From Clitopilus passeckerianus (lineage: Eukaryota > Basidiomycota > Agaricomycetes > Agaricales > Entolomataceae): 64,000 nt of DNA. The first letter of the stretch is position 1; each line of letters starts with the position of its first letter. Below are positions 59,429 to 64,000 of the stretch, in pieces. The stretch is from assembly GCA_944990035.1 (NCBI GenBank), contig CALYLX010000014.1, positions 62,001 through 126,000 of the forward strand. The letters are read 5' to 3'. The notes beneath the pieces are model-generated. The model was not told where the DNA came from. It was given only the letters and a program-made list of their open reading frames with translations, and ran no database searches. A program made the position numbers and the translations under genes.

Positions 59429-61355
59429 AAGGGTATCAATGAGATAAACGACGGTGACTTGAATGAGGATATTCATACCCGTCTATCTGCAGTTTTTATA
59501 CAGGTTCAGTCACGATTTGCCGGTGTTTGTCGACAATGGTAAGAGGATGAGGAGAACAGCTTCACGTTCGCTTGATGATGAGCCATGTTGACAGCGTGTG
59601 CAAATGCCACTGCCAGATGGGTGAATGCACCTGCCAAATTGGGGTGTGGGCGCACCCTATTCCATTTGTGGGAAGTCGAACGGCATCAGGCGTCGGGACG
59701 TCGGGAGCCTGAACCGTTCTCAAATTACAACCCTCTAACAGCTTTGAGTGGCTTCTCCAGCTCCGTTTCTCATAGACTGCCCCTTGAGGAGCGTGTAAAA
59801 TATGCGCCTTTTTCTGGAAATTCTGAAAAACAGTAGAAGCCACCAGATGCAGTGGTCGGGCGGCGCTCTCGCAATCAAGCTCGCAACAGCGGTCTGGCTC
59901 TGTTTATTCTTTTGGGGTAAGTGTCAAGGTAGATCTACAGGAGAACTTCATGTAACAGGTAGTTATTCAACACCGGGCCGGCACAAACGCTCACTGCGAT
60001 AATTTAATTTGAACCCGAATACGTGCTCAGGCTGATGATTGCCCTCTGACAATTCCAAGGTCCTCAAAGTGACGGGAGCTGTGGCCTTTACCAACGGTAA
60101 CAGCGAACCAGACAGGGCCCCAAGTGGCAGTCTAGCCCAATAATAGACACCTAATTATTTCCCGAGTTCGTCCGGGTGCCATAGTAATATTCTGGGAATA
60201 TTTCCATGAACGCAGTTTCCCGAATCTACCGTATAATACAATATCGTTATACCCACGTACTCTCCGCATGTCGCAGCACATCTCGTGCCCTTACAGTATA
60301 GTCTTGTGGCCATTTCGTGAGCCAGCTTCTGGGGCACAGCTGCCTTCAACTTGTCTAGCCCGAAACCCGAATCTCATTCTGCAATCGGAAAACTATGCCG
60401 GTTTTTGGAACAATCGGGAGCGGGCAATTCTCCGAGTAATATTAATGTAGGCTCTCGTCCTCACGACGTGCGTTCTCGCCGGCCCCACGCTACCTGAGTT
60501 TTCAACAGCCTTTCCGGAAATGCTCATGTCACATCGATATCATGTCTCCCGATGACCGGGTGCCGGAATTCGAAGCACACCTTCGCTGATGACCCTCACC
60601 TGATACGGTGATCAGATCGCTGTACGTAGGTTTAAGCCCAAAACCCAAACTGCTTGCTGGCAAAAAGGCACACCGTGATACATACCCAACTCTTCGTAGG
60701 AAATCATGAGGCGTCAGTTCCCATGCTAGTCATGTCAGGCGTTAAACTTGGAATCATCTGGAGTAACCCTTGTATCTCCCCTGAGAAGCAACTCTGTGAA
60801 AAGAGTGGTTATGGAGTTTGCCGTTGTTATTATCGATGTGGCGCATTCCGAGTCAAACCACCATCCCCGCGCCTCCCGAAAGTGTGGTCGGTCCGTAATC
60901 TCCGAGTTGTCAGTCTGTAAATTAAATTGCACAGAAACTACCTCCATCGTAATCTGTTCAGAAGTCTCAAGGGGGTCGCGGTGACGAGCAACCGTGGATC
61001 TAGCAGACCAATGACAGATTTGTCAAGTTTTGGTCTCGTATTAAAGGTTACTCTTTAACGCTCATGGTGACTTTTTCCGGGATACATTGATTTCCTATCT
61101 TCTAGATGTCGAGACCGTTCGTCAAGGACAAATTCGCCGATCATATGGCTCCTTCGATGGTTGAATGACTTGGCTAAAGCCTTTGGGCCGGTCCATACCT
61201 TTTTCCAAGGTAAGAACTTTTGTCGGGATGGCTAACATGCTTCTAATCCACTCGGAACTGACAAATTAATATTCGATGGTTGGTATTAAATACTTTATAG
61301 CGGCCCCTTTTCAGATAATGAATGTATGGCGAATTAATGAGGAACTTCGTCAACG
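59429..61355. other. Spacer between the two FunK1 genes
   Basis: No gene. A 20-bp word, tcatacccgtctatctgcag, at 59473-59492 occurs again at 63976-63995, each a short way upstream of a FunK1 start. Read on the minus strand it contains a possible exon end followed by a gtatga donor, so a 5' non-coding or short coding exon is possible for both genes. Confidence 0.5.
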
Positions 61356-63930
61356 CTAATTACTAGTTCCAGGCCTTGACCTTTTTGCTTGAGGACCATC
61401 TGCGGGGGTGGGTTCAAGGGATCGCTTTTCTCTGATTGACATGGCTGAACTCCGCCAGTCCTGTGCTGTAGTAGATGTCATCGATTTAGGGGGGCAGTTA
61501 TCAATCGCACCATCGTTCAGGGGCCATTCCTCATGGCTGAGGGCAATCTTGCAAAACTCTATGAACTGATTGTGATCTCTGAGGAATGCCTTCTCCCTGA
61601 GAACGGGTTGGGATTTGGTGGGCTCGAGCCTGATCAAGCCCTCAGTTGGATCAGAAGACTCCGCGTTGGCTCCCTGCTCTGAGTCAGCCTCGTGCTTCAG
61701 GACACCGAGCCATTCCGCGACGATTAACAGTCCGGAAGCGATCCAAGCATTGAGGGGTTTATTACCTGGGACATTGAATTTGATGCTGTTGTGCAGCAAG
61801 CCACCGCTATCCAGAAACATTTGACGCTTTGCGTGTCCTCCTGAAGGCCGTCCGTCCGGGTCGATGACAAAAAACGAAAACACCTGAGCGATGATGTGGC
61901 GACTGCTGGTGGTCTTGTTATGCCGGGTGTACCGGACGGCAAGATAAATGTTAACAAGGATCAGAGACTCTAAATCGTCCTGGAGAGTATGGATGGTGTG
62001 TCCACCCATGCATAGCCTTGAAGAAATAAACTGCCAAGTTCCCTGGCGCCAAATATCAGACGGTCATAATTACTTTTCAGACAAATAGTATTATACCATG
62101 AGCTGGTGATCATGGGGACTCGTTTTCTTCATATTTTGTGCCAAATCCCAGTCAATGAGGACACCTTTCCATCCCTTTCCCCCTTGATCCCTTACGAGTA
62201 CAATGTTGTGCTCGCTGATGTCGCGATGGAGGATATGACATCGTTCATATGCCGCTTTGTGAGCTGTGCAGGCATGAGTAACAAGCATCGTGGCGAGACA
62301 TTGAGGAAAGGATCTCACCTAATGCAGCGTGGTAGATGGCTTGAACTAGGTCACGGGTGCGCTCGAATTCCCTTAGAGGAACTCCGATACAATCTTCGAC
62401 GAAGCGATGGTGGATTCTTCGAATGATACGTGACTTGCCTCCAGCCAGCGAACTTGGGACCGAGTCGTCCATGTGCACGAATTCGTGGGTTCGAGTAGAG
62501 TGGTCCTTGACATCTCCGCCGCATATCCATTTCGGAACAAATTCAACCCCATTCTCGTTGAGGGTTTTCAAAATTTCGGCCTCAGGCTCGAGGGATTCGG
62601 CTCTCCAGCTGTCCTTGAGGAAGCACAATTTCCTAGTAGCCTTGTCAACGACAGGATAAGCTCGTGTAGCTCGACCAGCGAGAGATTCGGCCACCGACAA
62701 GGAGCCCCAGGCGAGAAATTCCCGTTTCTTCCCCTCGTGAGGAATAGAAAAGACAACCACAGGTCGAGACTGCGCAGCCTGGTGGTCTTTGAGACAATCT
62801 TTAGCAAATTCGGCTTCTTCATCAGTGGCCCAACGAACGGTGTCATCTTTGCCTCTGGTAGTCGCGGATACTCGATCGAAGCGCCATAGGAAATCTGCCA
62901 GGAATTGTCCTCGTTCGCGAATATTGAATTTTCTCGACAGGATTATGCCGGCGCGATCGAATCGAATGAAACGAGCATACGGATGGAAGACGAAGATGGT
63001 GAAAGAGTGCAAACGATGTTGGCAAGAGTTCATCGCGGCGGCATATGTGGCGATCTGCTCTCGTGCTGCTCGTGCACTGTGCGTTGACTTCTCAAAGAGT
63101 AGGATTGGACAGTCACAAGCTTCATTAAATTCCTCTTCGTTATCAGCATCCTCAGCATCTGCCGTATTCTGTTAGTCCGACATTTCTGAAATAGTTCACT
63201 CTTACCTAGAGTCTCGGGGTCGACCACCTTGTCCTGTCCGTCAGGAACTTGCAAGCCTGCTTCGTACTTCTCGCCTTCTCCATTCTCCCACACGTTTTCC
63301 TCGTTGTACGGCTCCAACACTTGTGCTGAATCGAGCGGCGGGTCGATGCAGATATCCCAAGTCGGGTCAATTTCTATCTGCCAAGGCAACTCCTGATCCT
63401 CCATGCGATGCTTTTCCGCCTCGGTGTGGACAGTTTTGCGGTAGACAGACAGGTGAGGTGTGTACCGTTTCCCCACTAGAGAGTTCTTGTCGTAATATGC
63501 CACGGTATCCACCATTTTGCAATCGGACAAAAGTTCAACTGTCGAGTCATCGTCAAGTTTAATCGAGCGCTCGACACATCTAATCTAAGGCGATAACTTC
63601 AATTGTATAGTCAAATTGAAGAAGAAAATAGAACACACCAAGAGTTCACGTAGTGGAATCTCAGCGGTAACGTTCTCTGGGAGTGTTGAGAATGGGTTTA
63701 TATTGGGCATCCGGGACACCCCCTTCGGCAGAGGCAGAAAGGTATCGAGGAATTCCGACGCGTGCATTGAACCGATCCAGTGGCCTCCGAGTTCTTCCAT
63801 TTGATCCTGCTTACTTTAATACTGTTAGGTGTGACGTCGTTCTCCGTAGTCTCTTAAAGACTCTTCTTTTCTTTTGGGAGCTGCTGCTTCCGAGGCTTTG
63901 TCGGTTAAGACTGCGCTGAATAACCAACAT
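61356..63930 (-). CDS. FunK1 family protein kinase, copy 2 (5' end uncertain)
   Basis: Tandem paralog of the gene at 56783, same strand, collinear and with the same introns. Landmarks: MHASEFLDTFLPLPKGV, NPFSTLPENVTAEIPLRELL, MVDTVAYYDKNSLVGKRYTP, DQELPWQIEIDPTWDICIDP, FTIFVFHPYARFIRFDRAGI, LCFLKDSWRAESLEPEAEIL, CHILHRDISEHNIVLV (catalytic loop), IDWDLAQ, GTWQFISSRLC and a basic tail (REKRSLEPTPADGPQAKRSR). The kinase residues are all kept. The 5' end differs. The ATG matching copy 1 is at 63930, but the frame from it ends at a stop before reaching the ATG at 63800 of the conserved MEELGGHW. The true start is therefore 63800, or a further splice exists. The gene may also extend beyond the window by a 5' exon. 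Confidence 0.82.
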
Positions 63931-64000
63931 GGTATCAATGTCATTTGAATTTTGAAAGGGTGATTTGAAAGATAATCATACCCGTCTATCTGCAGGTTTG

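Overview
The window looks like nuclear DNA of a filamentous basidiomycete, probably a mushroom-forming Agaricomycete. The genes are dense and cut by many introns of about 50-60 nt with GTNNGT/YAG-type borders. The protein families also fit: FunK1 kinases, a BCS1-like AAA protein, a GH62 enzyme with an N-terminal CBM1, a wax-synthase-type MBOAT and tandem AusD-like methyltransferases. No tRNA, rRNA or CRISPR array was seen. All gene models were spliced by eye.

Layout, left to right. 0.6-3.5 kb: an apparently intact hAT transposase gene and the right end of its element. 5.1-11.6 kb: housekeeping and metabolic genes, namely a BCS1-like AAA ATPase (-), dolichyldiphosphatase (+), pantothenate synthetase (+) and a wax-synthase-like membrane acyltransferase (-). 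12.9-18.6 kb: three tandem class I SAM methyltransferases of the AusD type. The middle copy is intact, the first has an unresolved 5' end, and the third is broken by a stop codon and a frameshift. 21.6-26.3 kb: a very long Ser-rich REG1-like regulatory subunit of protein phosphatase 1. 27.0-29.1 kb: a flavin monooxygenase with a Baeyer-Villiger signature. 29.1-33.2 kb: gene-poor DNA holding an 859-bp segment with perfect 27-bp terminal inverted repeats. 33.2-39.6 kb: two tandem DAL5/ACS-type MFS transporters. 40.0-44.8 kb: a small conserved-looking protein, the Rab5 exchange factor VPS9 (VPS9 plus CUE domains) and a Pro/Ser-rich unknown. 45.6-49.6 kb: a secreted CBM1-GH62 arabinofuranosidase lying between two FunK1 relics. 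51.16-56.55 kb: a candidate mobile segment of about 5.4 kb with paired inverted repeats at both ends. It encloses two convergent intron-containing genes, one with a GCR1_C-like DNA-binding domain and one unknown. 56.8-63.9 kb: two tandem FunK1 kinases.

How the genes work together. The conserved genes do separate jobs: N-glycosylation lipid recycling, CoA supply, endosomal traffic and glucose signalling. The accessory part has three themes. One is small-molecule tailoring (methyltransferases, MBOAT, monooxygenase, MFS pair), but no core synthase is visible. The second is carbon use (GH62 and REG1). The third is mobile or expanding families (hAT, the 29.9-kb inverted-repeat element, the 51-56 kb element, FunK1 copies and relics).

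The most unusual items are the 51-56 kb inverted-repeat segment with no recognisable transposase, a 7-nt micro-exon in one MFS paralog, an 11-nt micro-exon inside the CBM1, and a GT-to-GC donor change between the two FunK1 paralogs.
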